Source: CALMFQ01 sp964495595
GTDB lineage: Bacteria; Pseudomonadota; Gammaproteobacteria; Burkholderiales; SCOH01
Reading direction: 5' to 3'
Length of the DNA: 56,864 bases
Assembly: GCA_964495595.1 (NCBI GenBank)
Contig: CAZBWH010000013.1
Coordinates: forward strand, 1-56,864
Below are positions 26,950 through 36,203 of this stretch, piece by piece. The notes under the pieces were generated by a model that saw nothing but the letters and a program-made list of their open reading frames with translations, did not search any database and had not been told where the DNA came from. Position numbers and translations under genes: made by a program. Within the stretch, counting starts at the first letter, position 1. The number at the start of each line of letters is the position of its first letter.

Positions 26950-27547
26950 CGGCGACATTCACCTGTAGCGCGACCTGCGGATTGACGAAACGCTCGCCGG
27001 CCAGCAATTGCCGGTACATCGCAGGGTTTTTCCATTCCTGTTGCACCTGTTCCGAGAATACGATGCTGTCGAGCGGGATCAGCCCCATGCGCGGGTTGTA
27101 GGCGTCGCCGCGGAAACATTGCGCATAGCCGCTGTCGGTCTCGTGCACGATGATCGAATGGAGTTCGATATCCGGTTCGCCGTTCTGCATCACGGTATTG
27201 TTCAGGATCGCATCGATCATCACAAAAAACAGCCGCGAAAACTGCTCGGCCGACGGCGATACCGGTATCGAGATCCAGCGCGCCGAAAACTGCTTGCAGT
27301 AGTCGATGTACACCGGATCGTCCTTATCCCAGAAGGCGATGGCATGATCGAACGCGTCGACGATGTCGCGGATCGTGCCTTTCATCAGGCCAAAATCGTA
27401 AACCATCTGGCCGTTGTCGAAAGCATGGGCTTCCAGTAGCACTTCAACCTTGTAGCTATGGCCGTGGATCGAGCGCCGGCAGCGGTCCGAGCTGCAGTTG
27501 CGCACGATATGGGCATTTTCGAAGGCAAATTTTTTCCGGATCAGCAT
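26939..27547 (-). CDS. 6-pyruvoyl/6-carboxytetrahydropterin synthase-like protein, long form (QueD-like)
   Basis: A 202-residue member of the PTPS/QueD family, which makes 6-carboxytetrahydropterin for queuosine or biopterin-type products. The zinc site is visible as FENAHIV and IHGHSYKVEV, the catalytic Cys lies in SSDRCRRSIHGH, and VYDFGLMKG, FDHAIAFWD and VHETDSGYAQC follow the family order. It is much longer than E. coli QueD (about 120 residues), with an insertion in the middle and about 50 extra C-terminal residues. QueD activity is plausible since queA and tgt are present, but another pterin role is possible. Confidence 0.75.
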   Translation of the reverse strand: MLIRKKFAFENAHIVRNCSSDRCRRSIHGHSYKVEVLLEAHAFDNGQMVYDFGLMKGTIRDIVDAFDHAIAFWDKDDPVYIDYCKQFSARWISIPVSPSAEQFSRLFFVMIDAILNNTVMQNGEPDIELHSIIVHETDSGYAQCFRGDAYNPRMGLIPLDSIVFSEQVQQEWKNPAMYRQLLAGERFVNPQVALQVNVADDD

Positions 27548-27566
27548 GGTACGGTTCTCGAGTGGC

Positions 27567-28205
27567 TCAACGTAATTGTCCGACGATTCGCCGCAATTCG
27601 CCAATCCGGCCGATGCGCCAGTCGACATGCGGCGGCAGGCCATGCTCGCGAGTCAGCCATACGGTACGCATGCCCAGTCGTTTCGCGGTCCGCAGATTGT
27701 CCGCCGTATCTTCGATCATGACGCAGCGGCCGGGCGACAAGGCGTAACGGCGCAGGATGTAGCGATAGCCATGCGGGTCCGGTTTGGGGCGATAAGCAAC
27801 GGTCTGGATCGCCACGATGTCGAGGAACTGGTCGGCAATGCCCAGCGCGTCCAGCACCGCACCGGCGTAATGGCTCGGGCCGTTGGTGAACAACAGCTTT
27901 TGCCCAGGCAACTGGCGCAGCGTGTGGCGCAGGGTGTGGTCGGCCAGCAGCATGCTGCGCAATTGCGGAAACTGGTGCGTGTGCCAGAGGAAGTGCTCGG
28001 GATCGGTGCCGTGATGGCGCACCAGGCCGGTCAGCGTGGCACCGTAACGTTGCCAGTAATCGACCCGCAGCCGGTTGGCGGCAGCTTCGTCAAGGCCCAG
28101 CTCGGTCTGCACATAAGCCGTCATCGCCCGGTTGATATGCGGGAAAATGTGCGGGTTGGCGTGGTGCAAGGTGTTGTCGAGGTCGAAGATCCAGGTCGGG
28201 GTCAT
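27567..28205 (-). CDS. HAD-family pyrimidine 5'-nucleotidase
   Basis: A 212-residue HAD hydrolase of the SDT1-like pyrimidine 5'-nucleotidase group. Motif I is FDLDNTLH (two catalytic Asp), motif II LFTNG, and motifs III/IV are KPDPHGYRYIL and VMIEDTADNL. The segment DYWQRYGATLTGL matches the group's cap region. It likely removes phosphate from pyrimidine nucleotides; substrate range is inferred from family. The start lies just after the CBS-gene hairpin, and the stop is 19 bases before the QueD-like gene. Confidence 0.8.
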   Translation of the reverse strand: MTPTWIFDLDNTLHHANPHIFPHINRAMTAYVQTELGLDEAAANRLRVDYWQRYGATLTGLVRHHGTDPEHFLWHTHQFPQLRSMLLADHTLRHTLRQLPGQKLLFTNGPSHYAGAVLDALGIADQFLDIVAIQTVAYRPKPDPHGYRYILRRYALSPGRCVMIEDTADNLRTAKRLGMRTVWLTREHGLPPHVDWRIGRIGELRRIVGQLR

Positions 28206-28214
28206 GTGGCTTCA

Positions 28215-28241
28215 AATGAAAATGGCCGCTGATGCGGCCAT
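28215..28241 (-). terminator. Terminator after the CBS-domain gene
   Basis: An 8-bp stem ATGGCCGC/GCGGCCAT (28222-28229 with 28234-28241, loop TGAT) is followed on the minus strand by TTTCATTTG. It sits 24 bases after the CBS stop and only 10 bases before the nucleotidase start, so it could act as a partial attenuator. Confidence 0.6.
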
Positions 28242-28264
28242 ATGGCTTGCTTGCAGCAGGGCTG

Positions 28265-28696
28265 TCAGCCGTGGATGTAGTGTTCCAGTTGTTCGATGAC
28301 AAATTGCTGTTCGGCAATTTGCGCCCGAACCAGATCGGTGATCGACAGCACACCGACCACGCTGGTGCCTGACATCACAGGCAGGTGCCGAATGCGGCGC
28401 TCGGACATCAGCGCCATGCATTCGTCGATGCTGCTTTCCGGTTTGGCAAACACTACCTTGGCGGTCATGATGTCGCGAATCGGTGTCGCTGCCGAGGTTT
28501 TGCCCTGCAGCACCACTTTGCGGGCGTAATCGCGCTCGGAAAAAATCCCCAGCAGGATGTCGTTTTCCATCACCAGCAGGGCGCCGATATCCTTTTCCGC
28601 CATCAACTGCAAGGCCTGGAATACTGTGGCATCGGGCGGCACCGCAAAGATGCCTGGACGAAGCTTTTCCTGCAATAACTGCTTGGCGTTCTTCAT
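28265..28696 (-). CDS. Stand-alone tandem CBS-domain protein
   Basis: A 143-residue protein consisting of two CBS domains: VPPDATVFQALQLMAEKDIGALLVMEND with FSERDYARKV, and FAKPESSIDECMALMSERRIRHLPVM with VGVLSITDLV. CBS pairs bind adenosine nucleotides and sense energy state. No enzyme domain is attached and the partner is unknown. The ATG at 28696 has a GGAGG ribosome binding site. It follows argB by 70 bases and is closed by a hairpin. Confidence 0.88.
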   Translation of the reverse strand: MKNAKQLLQEKLRPGIFAVPPDATVFQALQLMAEKDIGALLVMENDILLGIFSERDYARKVVLQGKTSAATPIRDIMTAKVVFAKPESSIDECMALMSERRIRHLPVMSGTSVVGVLSITDLVRAQIAEQQFVIEQLEHYIHG

Positions 28697-28766
28697 GCAA
28701 CAGTCCTCCGTGGAAGCAATCGATCAACAGGATTCACTATAGCGCCATGAGCCGTGCCTGCAACCC

Positions 28767-29651
28767 TTATTCCGCACGGATCAGCGTGCCGACCCCTTCG
28801 TCGGTGAGAATTTCCAGCAGCAGGGCGTGCTCAACGCGGCCGTCGATGATCTGTACTGTCTGGACACCGTTGCGAACCGCGTCCAGGCACGAAGCCAATT
28901 TGGGCAGCATGCCGCCGGAGATGGTGCCATCGGCCACCAGCGACTTGATCTTGCTTTCGGTCAGGCCGGTCAGCAGATTGCCGTTTTTGTCCAGCACGCC
29001 CGGTGTGTTGGTCATCAGGATCAGTTTTTCCGCCTTCAGTGTTTCGGCCAGCTTGCCGGCCACCAGATCGGCGTTGATGTTGAACGCCTCGCCGTTTTCG
29101 CCGACGCCGATCGGCGCCACCACCGGGATGAAGTCACGAGTATCGAGCAATGCCACCAGTTCCGGGTCGATCGACACCACTTCACCTACCTGGCCGATGT
29201 CGATCTGCTCGTCGGAGGATTCTCCTTGCAGATACAGTTTCCTGGCCTTGATGAAGCCGCCGTCCTTGCCGGTCAGGCCGACCGCGCGGCCGCCAGCCTG
29301 ATTGATCAGGTGGACGATTTCCTTGTTCACCAGGCCGCCGAGAACCATTTCGACGATATCCATGGTCTCGCGGTCGGTCACGCGCATCCCCTGGATGAAC
29401 TCGCCCTGTTTGCCGACCCGCGCCAGCAGGTCATTGATCTGCGGCCCGCCGCCATGCACTACCACCGGGTTCATGCCAACCAGCTTCAGTAGTACCACGT
29501 CGCGGGCGAAGCAGTCTTTCAGGTGTTCTTCGGTCATTGCGTTGCCACCGTACTTGATCACGATGGTCTTGTCGTTGAAACGGCGGATATACGGCAGGGC
29601 TTCGGCCAGGATCGAGGCTTTGTCGCGGGCGTGCTGTTGTGAGAGGGACAT
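28767..29651 (-). CDS. argB: Acetylglutamate kinase ArgB
   Basis: Phosphorylates N-acetylglutamate in arginine biosynthesis. The 294 residues show the amino-acid kinase blocks KTIVIKYGGNAM, VVVHGGGPQI, NADLVAGKLAETL and SGGMLPKL, the last two binding substrate and ATP. The start at 29651 (MSLSQQHARDKASILAEALP) matches the cyclic, arginine-sensitive ArgB type with an N-terminal helix; upstream in-frame sequence was rejected because it runs into the divergent promoter region. Confidence 0.96.
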   Translation of the reverse strand: MSLSQQHARDKASILAEALPYIRRFNDKTIVIKYGGNAMTEEHLKDCFARDVVLLKLVGMNPVVVHGGGPQINDLLARVGKQGEFIQGMRVTDRETMDIVEMVLGGLVNKEIVHLINQAGGRAVGLTGKDGGFIKARKLYLQGESSDEQIDIGQVGEVVSIDPELVALLDTRDFIPVVAPIGVGENGEAFNINADLVAGKLAETLKAEKLILMTNTPGVLDKNGNLLTGLTESKIKSLVADGTISGGMLPKLASCLDAVRNGVQTVQIIDGRVEHALLLEILTDEGVGTLIRAE

Positions 29652-29727
29652 GTCGGGCTTTCCTTGTCGGCAGAACGAAAACGCCGCGATTTTACACGCG
29701 AACCGCTTCGGCTGGCTTGGCATGTGA

Positions 29728-29756
29728 TTGACAGCTGGTCGGCTTTTCCCTAGATT
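29728..29756 (+). promoter_or_regulatory. Strong sigma-70 promoter of the efflux operon
   Basis: A perfect -35 TTGACA (29728-29733) and -10 TAGATT (29751-29756) are separated by 17 bases. The predicted transcription start is near 29763, inside the candidate repressor operator and about 25 bases before the TetR start. Confidence 0.7.
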
Positions 29757-29762
29757 AATAAA

Positions 29763-29776
29763 TGACTGTTTAGTAA
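29763..29776. promoter_or_regulatory. Candidate TetR-family operator
   Basis: TGACT-GTTT-AGTAA is a near-perfect inverted repeat overlapping the predicted transcription start. Its position fits autorepression by the TetR-family regulator encoded directly downstream. Confidence 0.5.
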
Positions 29777-29787
29777 CTTTATGCGAT

Positions 29788-30513
29788 ATGCCATATTCCT
29801 GTTCCGGTTCGACTGAACTGCCTGCTCGCCGCGTGCGACGTAAAGAGGCGCGTCCAGGCGAGATTCTTGAAGCTGCGTTGCAGCTGTTTGTCGAAAAGGG
29901 CTTCTCCGCGACCAAGATGGAGGATATCGCACGGCAGGCGGGAGTGACCAAGGGTACGCCTTATCTGTATTTCTCCAATAAACAGGAGATTTTCAAGGCG
30001 GTGGTACGGGATGCGATGCTGCCCAATCTGGAGCATGCCGAGCACTTGGCCCGCAGCCACGATGGATCTGCGTTCGATCTGATCGAGCAGGTGCTGGGGG
30101 CCTGGTGGGAACGGGTGAGCCTGAGTGGCTTATGTGGCATCTGCAAGCTGGTGATTGCCGAGGCCGGCAATTTTCCGGAGCTGGCACAGTTTTTTTACCA
30201 GGAGGTGGTTGAGCGCGGCCAGAAACTGATCGAAGATGCCATCCGGCGCGGCGTCGATAGCGGCGAATTCCGCCTGCTCGATGTCAACAATACCATGCGT
30301 GTCCTGTTTGCTCCGGCGCTGATGTCGATGATCTGGGAACACTCGCTGGGCAAGTGCGAACAGGAGCCGCTGGACAAGGCCGGTTTTTTTGTCTGTTACC
30401 TGGATTTCCTGCGTCATGGCTTGCTGGCCGTTCCGGCGCAGCAAGGCGGGAAACAGGGGGCCGCGTGTCGTTCATTCAGTAATCAATCGGGAGATGCCTC
30501 ATGCGCAGCATAG
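29788..30513 (+). CDS. TetR/AcrR-family repressor of the RND efflux operon
   Basis: A 241-residue regulator. The N-terminal helix-turn-helix is typical (ILEAALQLFVEKGFSATKMEDIARQAGV, then TKGTPYLYFSNKQEIF), and the rest is a helical ligand-binding domain. The ATG at 29788 has no clear Shine-Dalgarno sequence and is overlapped by a 12-codon out-of-frame ORF from 29781. The gene overlaps the adaptor gene by 13 bases, so it is the first cistron of the efflux operon. Local repression relieved by a pump substrate is the expected model. Confidence 0.88.
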   Translation: MPYSCSGSTELPARRVRRKEARPGEILEAALQLFVEKGFSATKMEDIARQAGVTKGTPYLYFSNKQEIFKAVVRDAMLPNLEHAEHLARSHDGSAFDLIEQVLGAWWERVSLSGLCGICKLVIAEAGNFPELAQFFYQEVVERGQKLIEDAIRRGVDSGEFRLLDVNNTMRVLFAPALMSMIWEHSLGKCEQEPLDKAGFFVCYLDFLRHGLLAVPAQQGGKQGAACRSFSNQSGDASCAA

Positions 30514-31592
30514 TCAGAGGCCGGGGTGCGGCCGCAGTGGTGCTGGCCGGGGCGATGCTGCTGGCTGCTTGCGGTGACCGGCAAGCCGCACCGGCTGACG
30601 TTCGCATGGTCAGGACGCAAGTGGTGCGCTTGCAGCCGGTGGCCAGTGAGTCGAGTTATTCCGGCGAGGTGAGGGCGCGTTACGAAACGCGGCTGGCATT
30701 TCGGGTTGGCGGCAAGATCACCGGACGCCATGTCGAAGTCGGTGAACTGGTGAGGGTTGGCCAGGCATTGGCCAGGCTCGACCCGCAGGACTTGCAGCTG
30801 TCAGTCATGGCCAAACGGGCCCAGCGTGATGCGGCGAAGGCCGATTTTGACAAGGCCAAATCTGATCTGGATCGTTACGCCCACTTGCTGGAGCGCAAGT
30901 TTATCAGCCCGGCTGAATTTGATCAGCGTCGGCTGGCTTATGAGGCCGCCCGATCCCGTTTCGAACAAGCGCAGGCGCAGTTGTCATTCGATGCCAATCA
31001 GGCAGCCTATTCTTCGCTGATTGCAGATCACGCAGGGGTGGTTACCGGGGTCGATGCCGAGGTGGGTCAAGTGGTGGCGCCGGGCCAGAGCGTGGTGAGG
31101 GTGGCCAGGCTGGATGAAAAGGAAGTGCTGGTCAATGTGCCGGAATCGCGGGTCGAGGTGTTGCGGGCCGCCAGCCAGCCCAAAGTGGTGCTGTGGGCCA
31201 ACCCGGGCAAGGTATATAGTGGCCGGTTGCGCGAGATCGCACCGGACGCCGACCGGTTGACCCGTACCTACGCCGCGAAAGTGAGCATCCTGGATGCCGA
31301 CGATACCGTTCGCCTGGGAATGACGGCCAATGTGCTGCTTGATGAAACCGCCAAGGCCAGTGCTGCGCGGCTGCCGCTGTCGGCATTGATCCAGCGCGGC
31401 AAGCAGCCGCAAGTCTGGGTGGTGGATCCCAAGACTTCCAGGGTTCACGCACGGCTGGTCCGGGTGGGAGATTACGTTGACAACGAGGTGGCCATTCTGT
31501 CCGGGCTGCAGGAAGGCATGCGGGTGGTGACGGCCGGTGCCACGCTGCTGTTCGAAGGCCAGCCGGTGAAACTGATGGCTGAGGCTCGCTGA
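30501..31592 (+). CDS. RND efflux periplasmic adaptor lipoprotein
   Basis: A 363-residue membrane-fusion protein with a lipobox (MLLAAC, lipidated C24). Domains in order: beta-barrel/lipoyl half (RLAFRVGGKITGRHVEVGELVRVGQALARLDP), an alpha-helical hairpin (about 100-160), the second lipoyl half (GVVTGVDAEVGQVVAPGQSVVRVA), beta-barrel and membrane-proximal domain. It bridges the inner membrane pump and the TolC-like channel. A GGGAG ribosome binding site precedes the ATG, and its stop overlaps the pump start (TGATG). Confidence 0.93.
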   Translation: MRSIVRGRGAAAVVLAGAMLLAACGDRQAAPADVRMVRTQVVRLQPVASESSYSGEVRARYETRLAFRVGGKITGRHVEVGELVRVGQALARLDPQDLQLSVMAKRAQRDAAKADFDKAKSDLDRYAHLLERKFISPAEFDQRRLAYEAARSRFEQAQAQLSFDANQAAYSSLIADHAGVVTGVDAEVGQVVAPGQSVVRVARLDEKEVLVNVPESRVEVLRAASQPKVVLWANPGKVYSGRLREIAPDADRLTRTYAAKVSILDADDTVRLGMTANVLLDETAKASAARLPLSALIQRGKQPQVWVVDPKTSRVHARLVRVGDYVDNEVAILSGLQEGMRVVTAGATLLFEGQPVKLMAEAR

Positions 31593-34500
31593 TGAAAGGG
31601 TTCAACCTGTCAGAATGGGCGCTGAGACACCCGTCGCTGACCCAGTTCCTGATTGCTGTCGTGGCCATTTTCGGTGTTCTGTCGTATCGCCACCTTGGCC
31701 AGGCGGAAGACCCCGCCTTTACCTTTCGCACCATGATGATTACGGTGGTCTGGCCGGGAGCGTCGACCCGGGAGGTCGAGCAGCAGGTGACCGACCGCAT
31801 TGAGCGCAAACTGCAGGAAACACCAGGGCTGGATCACCTGGGCAGTTATTCGGTACCTGGCCGTTCCACCATTCTGGTTGACCTGCGCGACGACGTGAAC
31901 CCGAAACAGGTGCCCGACACCTGGTACCAGGTACGCAAGAAAATCGCAGACATCCAGTTGTCCTTGCCGGCGGGGGTGGTCGGACCCTTCTTCAACGATG
32001 AATTCGGTGACACCTTCGGCAACGTCTATGCCTTTACCGCAGACGGCTTCTCCTATGCCGAGCTCAAGGAATATGTCGATGCGGCGCGGCAAACCATGCT
32101 CAAGGTACCAGACGTGTCGAAAGTCCAGGTGCTGGGGGTTCAGGACGAGAAAATCTACGTCGAGATCGCGCCATCCAAGATCGCCACCCTCGGCATTGAC
32201 CCCGGCCTGATCATGCAGGCGCTGCAGGCGCAGAATATCCTGATGCCTGCCGGTTTCGTCAACACGGCCAGCGACCGGGTGCATCTGCGGCTCAGTGGCG
32301 ATTTTTCCAGTGTCGACAACATTCGCAATGTCGGTATCTCGGCGCAGGGCAGGGTGTTCCGGCTGGGAGACATCGCCCGGGTTTATCGTGGCTATTCCGA
32401 CCCGGCCGATCCGGCCATGCGTTTTAACGGCAAGCCGGCGCTGGGGCTGGCCATTTCGATGCAGCCGGGTGGCAATATCATTGATCTGGGCAGCAATCTG
32501 GAGCGGCAGATCGGGCTGATCCGTGCTGCAATGCCGATCGGGATTGAAATTCACAAAGTACACGACCAGCCGTCGATGGTGCAGGCGTCGATCGGTGAAT
32601 TCGTGCAGACTCTGGCCGAAGCCGTGATCATTGTGCTGGTGGTCAGCTTCTGGAGCCTGGGCGTGCGCACCGGAGCGGTGGTGGCGCTGGCCATTCCACT
32701 GGTGCTGGCAATGACTTTTGTCGCGATGGATTTTTTCCATATCGATCTGCAGAAGATATCACTGGGGGCGCTGATCATCGCGCTGGGCCTGCTGGTCGAC
32801 GACGCGATCATTGCCGTGGAAATGATGGCCCTGAAGCTGGAACAGGGCTGGGACAAGTTCCGTGCCGCGACCTTTGCCTACACCTCGACCGCGATGCCGA
32901 TGCTGACCGGCACATTGATCACCGTGGCCGGATTTCTGCCGGTCGGGCTGGCAAAATCCGCCGCGGGTGAATACACCTTCTCGATGTTTGCCGTCGTATC
33001 GTTTGCGCTGATCGCCTCGTGGTTTGTTGCGGTCTTGTTTACCCCTTATCTGGGGTATCGCCTGTTGCGGTCCCGCTCCTCTGGCGGGGACGCCCATGCT
33101 CACGATGCGGTATTCCAGCGGCCGTTTTACCGGTATTTTCGCGCGGTGGTGGCCTGGTGCGTGCGCTTTCGCTGGGTCGTGATTGCGGCAACCGCGGGCT
33201 TGTTCCTGGCCTCGATCTATGCTTTCCAGTTTGTCCAGCAGCAGTTCTTCCCGGCTTCCACCCGCCCCGAGCTGGTGGTCGGGATGTGGCTGCCGCAAGG
33301 CTCCTCCGAGCGTGCGACCGCGCAGGAGGTGATGCGGCTGGAGCAATCGCTGAAGAATGACCCCGATCTGGACAATATGGTTGCCTATATCGGTTCATCG
33401 TCGACACGTTTCGTTCTGGTGCTGGATCAGCCGCCCCCGGCACCGCATTTCGCCCAGGTCATCCTGACTGCCAAATCGCTTGAGGCTCGCGAGCGGTTGA
33501 TCGAACGGCTGCGCAGCCTGTTTGCCGACCAGTTCCCACAGGTGTTGTCGCATGTCTCGCGCCTGCCGAATGGCCCGCCAGTAGGTTTTCCGGTGCAGTT
33601 CAGGGTGATTGGCGACGATCCGGCCATTCTGCGCCAGTTTGCGGTCGACGTGGCCCAGGTGATGCGCGCCAACCCGCATACTCGTGATGTGAACCTCAAC
33701 TGGAACGATATGGCCAAGAGCCTGCGGCTGGATATCGATCAGGACAAGGCACGGGTGCTGGGGGTGAATACCCAGAATCTGGCCCAGTCGCTGTCGGCCT
33801 TGCTCAACGGTGTGCCAGTGACCCAACTGCGCGAGCGGGACAAACTGATCGATGTGGTGCTGCGAGCCACCCGCGACGGGCAGACCACCAACCTTGGCAA
33901 TCTGCAAGACATCAATGTCTACACCGCCAACGGCCGCTATGTGCCACTATCGCAGATTGCAACCCTGCGCGTCGAGATGGAAGAGGCAGGACTGTGGCGG
34001 CGAAACCGGGTGCCCGAGATTGTGGTGCGGGCCGAAATACCGGATACGATCCAGGCGCCAACGGTAACCTCAATGATCAATCCCTCTCTGGACGGCATTC
34101 GGGCCCGGCTGCCAGCCGGTTACCGTATCGAGGTAGGGGGGGCGCAGGAATCCAGCGACAAGTCGCAGGCGTCGATCAATGCCGTAGTCCCGCTGATGCT
34201 GGTGGTGATCACTACGTTGCTGATGCTGCAATTGCAGAGCTTTTCCCGCACCCTGTTGGTGTTGCTGACGGCTCCGCTGGGTATCATCGGTGTCGCGGCT
34301 GCCTTGCTGATTGGCAATCAGCCATTCGGATTTGTCGCCATGCTGGGCGTGATTGCCCTGGCCGGCATGATCATGCGCAACTCGGTGATCCTGGTCGACC
34401 AGATTCGTCAGGATATCGAATCCGGATTGCATCCGTGGGAAGCAGTGATCGAATCGACTGTAAGACGCTTTCGCCCGATAGTGCTGACCGCGGCGGCAGC

Positions 34501-34651
34501 CGTGCTGGGGATGATTCCACTCTGGCGCAGCACCTTTTACGGCCCGATGGCTGTTGCCATCACCGGCGGTTTGCTGGTGGCCACGATTTTGACCCTGCTG
34601 TTTGTTCCTGCCCTGTATGCGGCCTGGTTCCGCGTCCACCGGCCGGAATGA
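31592..34651 (+). CDS. RND-family efflux transporter permease
   Basis: A 1019-residue proton-driven pump with twelve membrane helices and two large periplasmic loops. The proton-relay acidic pair is in LGLLVDDAIIAVEMM. The second half shows LLVLLTAPLGIIGVAAALL and GMIMRNSVILVDQI. The start (FNLSEWALRHPSLTQFLIAVVAIFGVLSY) is typical of the smaller, heavy-metal-unrelated RND group. Drug or metabolite range cannot be predicted. Translationally coupled to the adaptor gene. Confidence 0.94.
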   Translation: MKGFNLSEWALRHPSLTQFLIAVVAIFGVLSYRHLGQAEDPAFTFRTMMITVVWPGASTREVEQQVTDRIERKLQETPGLDHLGSYSVPGRSTILVDLRDDVNPKQVPDTWYQVRKKIADIQLSLPAGVVGPFFNDEFGDTFGNVYAFTADGFSYAELKEYVDAARQTMLKVPDVSKVQVLGVQDEKIYVEIAPSKIATLGIDPGLIMQALQAQNILMPAGFVNTASDRVHLRLSGDFSSVDNIRNVGISAQGRVFRLGDIARVYRGYSDPADPAMRFNGKPALGLAISMQPGGNIIDLGSNLERQIGLIRAAMPIGIEIHKVHDQPSMVQASIGEFVQTLAEAVIIVLVVSFWSLGVRTGAVVALAIPLVLAMTFVAMDFFHIDLQKISLGALIIALGLLVDDAIIAVEMMALKLEQGWDKFRAATFAYTSTAMPMLTGTLITVAGFLPVGLAKSAAGEYTFSMFAVVSFALIASWFVAVLFTPYLGYRLLRSRSSGGDAHAHDAVFQRPFYRYFRAVVAWCVRFRWVVIAATAGLFLASIYAFQFVQQQFFPASTRPELVVGMWLPQGSSERATAQEVMRLEQSLKNDPDLDNMVAYIGSSSTRFVLVLDQPPPAPHFAQVILTAKSLEARERLIERLRSLFADQFPQVLSHVSRLPNGPPVGFPVQFRVIGDDPAILRQFAVDVAQVMRANPHTRDVNLNWNDMAKSLRLDIDQDKARVLGVNTQNLAQSLSALLNGVPVTQLRERDKLIDVVLRATRDGQTTNLGNLQDINVYTANGRYVPLSQIATLRVEMEEAGLWRRNRVPEIVVRAEIPDTIQAPTVTSMINPSLDGIRARLPAGYRIEVGGAQESSDKSQASINAVVPLMLVVITTLLMLQLQSFSRTLLVLLTAPLGIIGVAAALLIGNQPFGFVAMLGVIALAGMIMRNSVILVDQIRQDIESGLHPWEAVIESTVRRFRPIVLTAAAAVLGMIPLWRSTFYGPMAVAITGGLLVATILTLLFVPALYAAWFRVHRPE

Positions 34652-34702
34652 CCAGCCCCACCCGACCCGATGAATTTGACGGCAGTGACCAGGAACCTCA
34701 CT

Positions 34703-36067
34703 ATGAAGACTCTTTCCTTGCATACCAAACTGATCGCCGGTGCGTTGTCGTTGCTGGCCTTGTCCTCCCCTGCGGTGGCCGACGACATCCTGAGCGTGTA
34801 CCGGGACGCCCTGCAGAATGATGCCAGCTTTGCCGCGGCCCGCTTCGGGCTGGAGGCGGGGCGCGAACAGGTCGTGCAGGCTCGTTCGCAGTTGTTGCCG
34901 ACCGTCGGCCTGGCCGCCAATGCCAATCAGATCGTTGGCCTGTATGACCCGGGGCACGCCGAGCCGCTGATGGGCATTCGCAAGCGCAATTACCACGGCA
35001 CCAATGCAGAACTGGCCGTGCAGGCCAGCCAGCCGCTGTACCGGCCACAAAACCAGGTGGCCGTTCAGCAGGCCGACTCGGCTGTTTCGCTGGCCGAGCT
35101 GCAGTACAAGGCAGCGGGACAGCAACTGATGTTGCGGGTGGCGCAGGCCTATCTGGATGTGCTGCAGGCCCGCGATGCGGTGACCACGGCAGCGGCACAG
35201 AAAGAAGCGTTTTCCGAGCAACTGGCGCAGGCCAAGAAGCACTTCCAGGTCGGCGTGGCGACGATCACCGATACCTACGAAGCCCAATCCCGCTTTGATC
35301 TGACCTCTGCACAGGAAATTGCTGCCCGCAACGAGTTGATCGTCAAGACCCACGCCCTGAGCCAGCTGACCGGCAAGGCGCCCGGCTGGCTGGCGAGCGT
35401 CAGCCAGTCGATGAAGCCGGAGCTGCCAGCGCCGCCCCGGCTGGAAGCCTGGCTGGAAAAGGCTGCAGCCAACAACGTGGCGTTGCAGATGCAGATCGAG
35501 CAGGAAAAGGTTGCCCGTCACGAAGTGGAGCGCAACAAATACGCCCACAAGCCAACGCTTGACCTGGTCGGCAGCGTCAGCAATAGCTGGGACATGAACG
35601 GCATGGCCAAGAATGGCGGGACCGACTCCACCCGCAACGCAGCCATCGGCCTGCAGCTGAACCTGCCGCTGTACACCGGCGGGGCGCTCGGATCGAAAGA
35701 CCGCGAGGCTGTGGCCAAGTACGAGCAGGCCAGGATGCAGACCGAGGCCAAGCGTCGCGAAGTCGAGCAGGCGACCAAGTCAGCGTATCTGGGCACGACC
35801 AATGGCGCTGCCCAGGTGGCGGCGCTGGAACAGGCGCTGGTCTCCAGCCAGAGCCAGCTTGACGCTACCAAAACCGGGCAGCAGGTCGGGGTGCGCACCA
35901 ATGTCGACGTACTGAATGCGCAGCAGCAATACTATGAGGCCCGTTTCAACCTGCAGAAGGCGCGTTATGGCTACCTGCTGGCTTCGCTGAATCTCGCCGC
36001 CTCCGCAGGCGAACTGGCTGAAACGCATCTGCAATCCATCAGCCGGCAATTGGTCGACAAGCAATAA
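34703..36067 (+). CDS. TolC-family outer membrane channel protein
   Basis: A 454-residue outer membrane factor with a signal peptide (cleavage after SPAVA, about residue 26). The two internal TolC repeats show long amphipathic helices (AVQQADSAVSLAELQYKAAG and the matching C-terminal helices) with VGVATITDTYEAQSRFDL and VGVRTNVDVLNAQQQYYEA as the paired repeat marks. It completes the tripartite pump. The ATG at 34703 with AGGAA upstream was preferred over an ATG 33 bases earlier that would spoil the signal peptide. Confidence 0.93.
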   Translation: MKTLSLHTKLIAGALSLLALSSPAVADDILSVYRDALQNDASFAAARFGLEAGREQVVQARSQLLPTVGLAANANQIVGLYDPGHAEPLMGIRKRNYHGTNAELAVQASQPLYRPQNQVAVQQADSAVSLAELQYKAAGQQLMLRVAQAYLDVLQARDAVTTAAAQKEAFSEQLAQAKKHFQVGVATITDTYEAQSRFDLTSAQEIAARNELIVKTHALSQLTGKAPGWLASVSQSMKPELPAPPRLEAWLEKAAANNVALQMQIEQEKVARHEVERNKYAHKPTLDLVGSVSNSWDMNGMAKNGGTDSTRNAAIGLQLNLPLYTGGALGSKDREAVAKYEQARMQTEAKRREVEQATKSAYLGTTNGAAQVAALEQALVSSQSQLDATKTGQQVGVRTNVDVLNAQQQYYEARFNLQKARYGYLLASLNLAASAGELAETHLQSISRQLVDKQ

Positions 36068-36088
36068 GCCCGCAGCGTTTACCAATAC

Positions 36089-36119
36089 CGGGCCCGCCGT
36101 GTGCGGGCCCGTCTGTTTT
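36089..36119 (+). terminator. Rho-independent terminator of the efflux operon
   Basis: A 9-bp GC stem CGGGCCCGC/GCGGGCCCG (36089-36097 with 36103-36111) is followed by TCTGTTTT. A run of nine G residues directly follows it. Confidence 0.85.
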
Positions 36120-36203
36120 CGGGGGGGGGCGACGGGTACGCCATTCCCTGTATTCCAAGCTATAACTACAGCACCACACTTGTCGGCCCCGCTCTGAACC
36201 CTC

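Noticed and set aside
36120..36129. Run of nine G residues after the efflux terminator
   Set aside because: It lies between a terminator and the kinase gene, outside coding sequence. It could vary in length but has no evident promoter spacing to make it a phase-variation switch.
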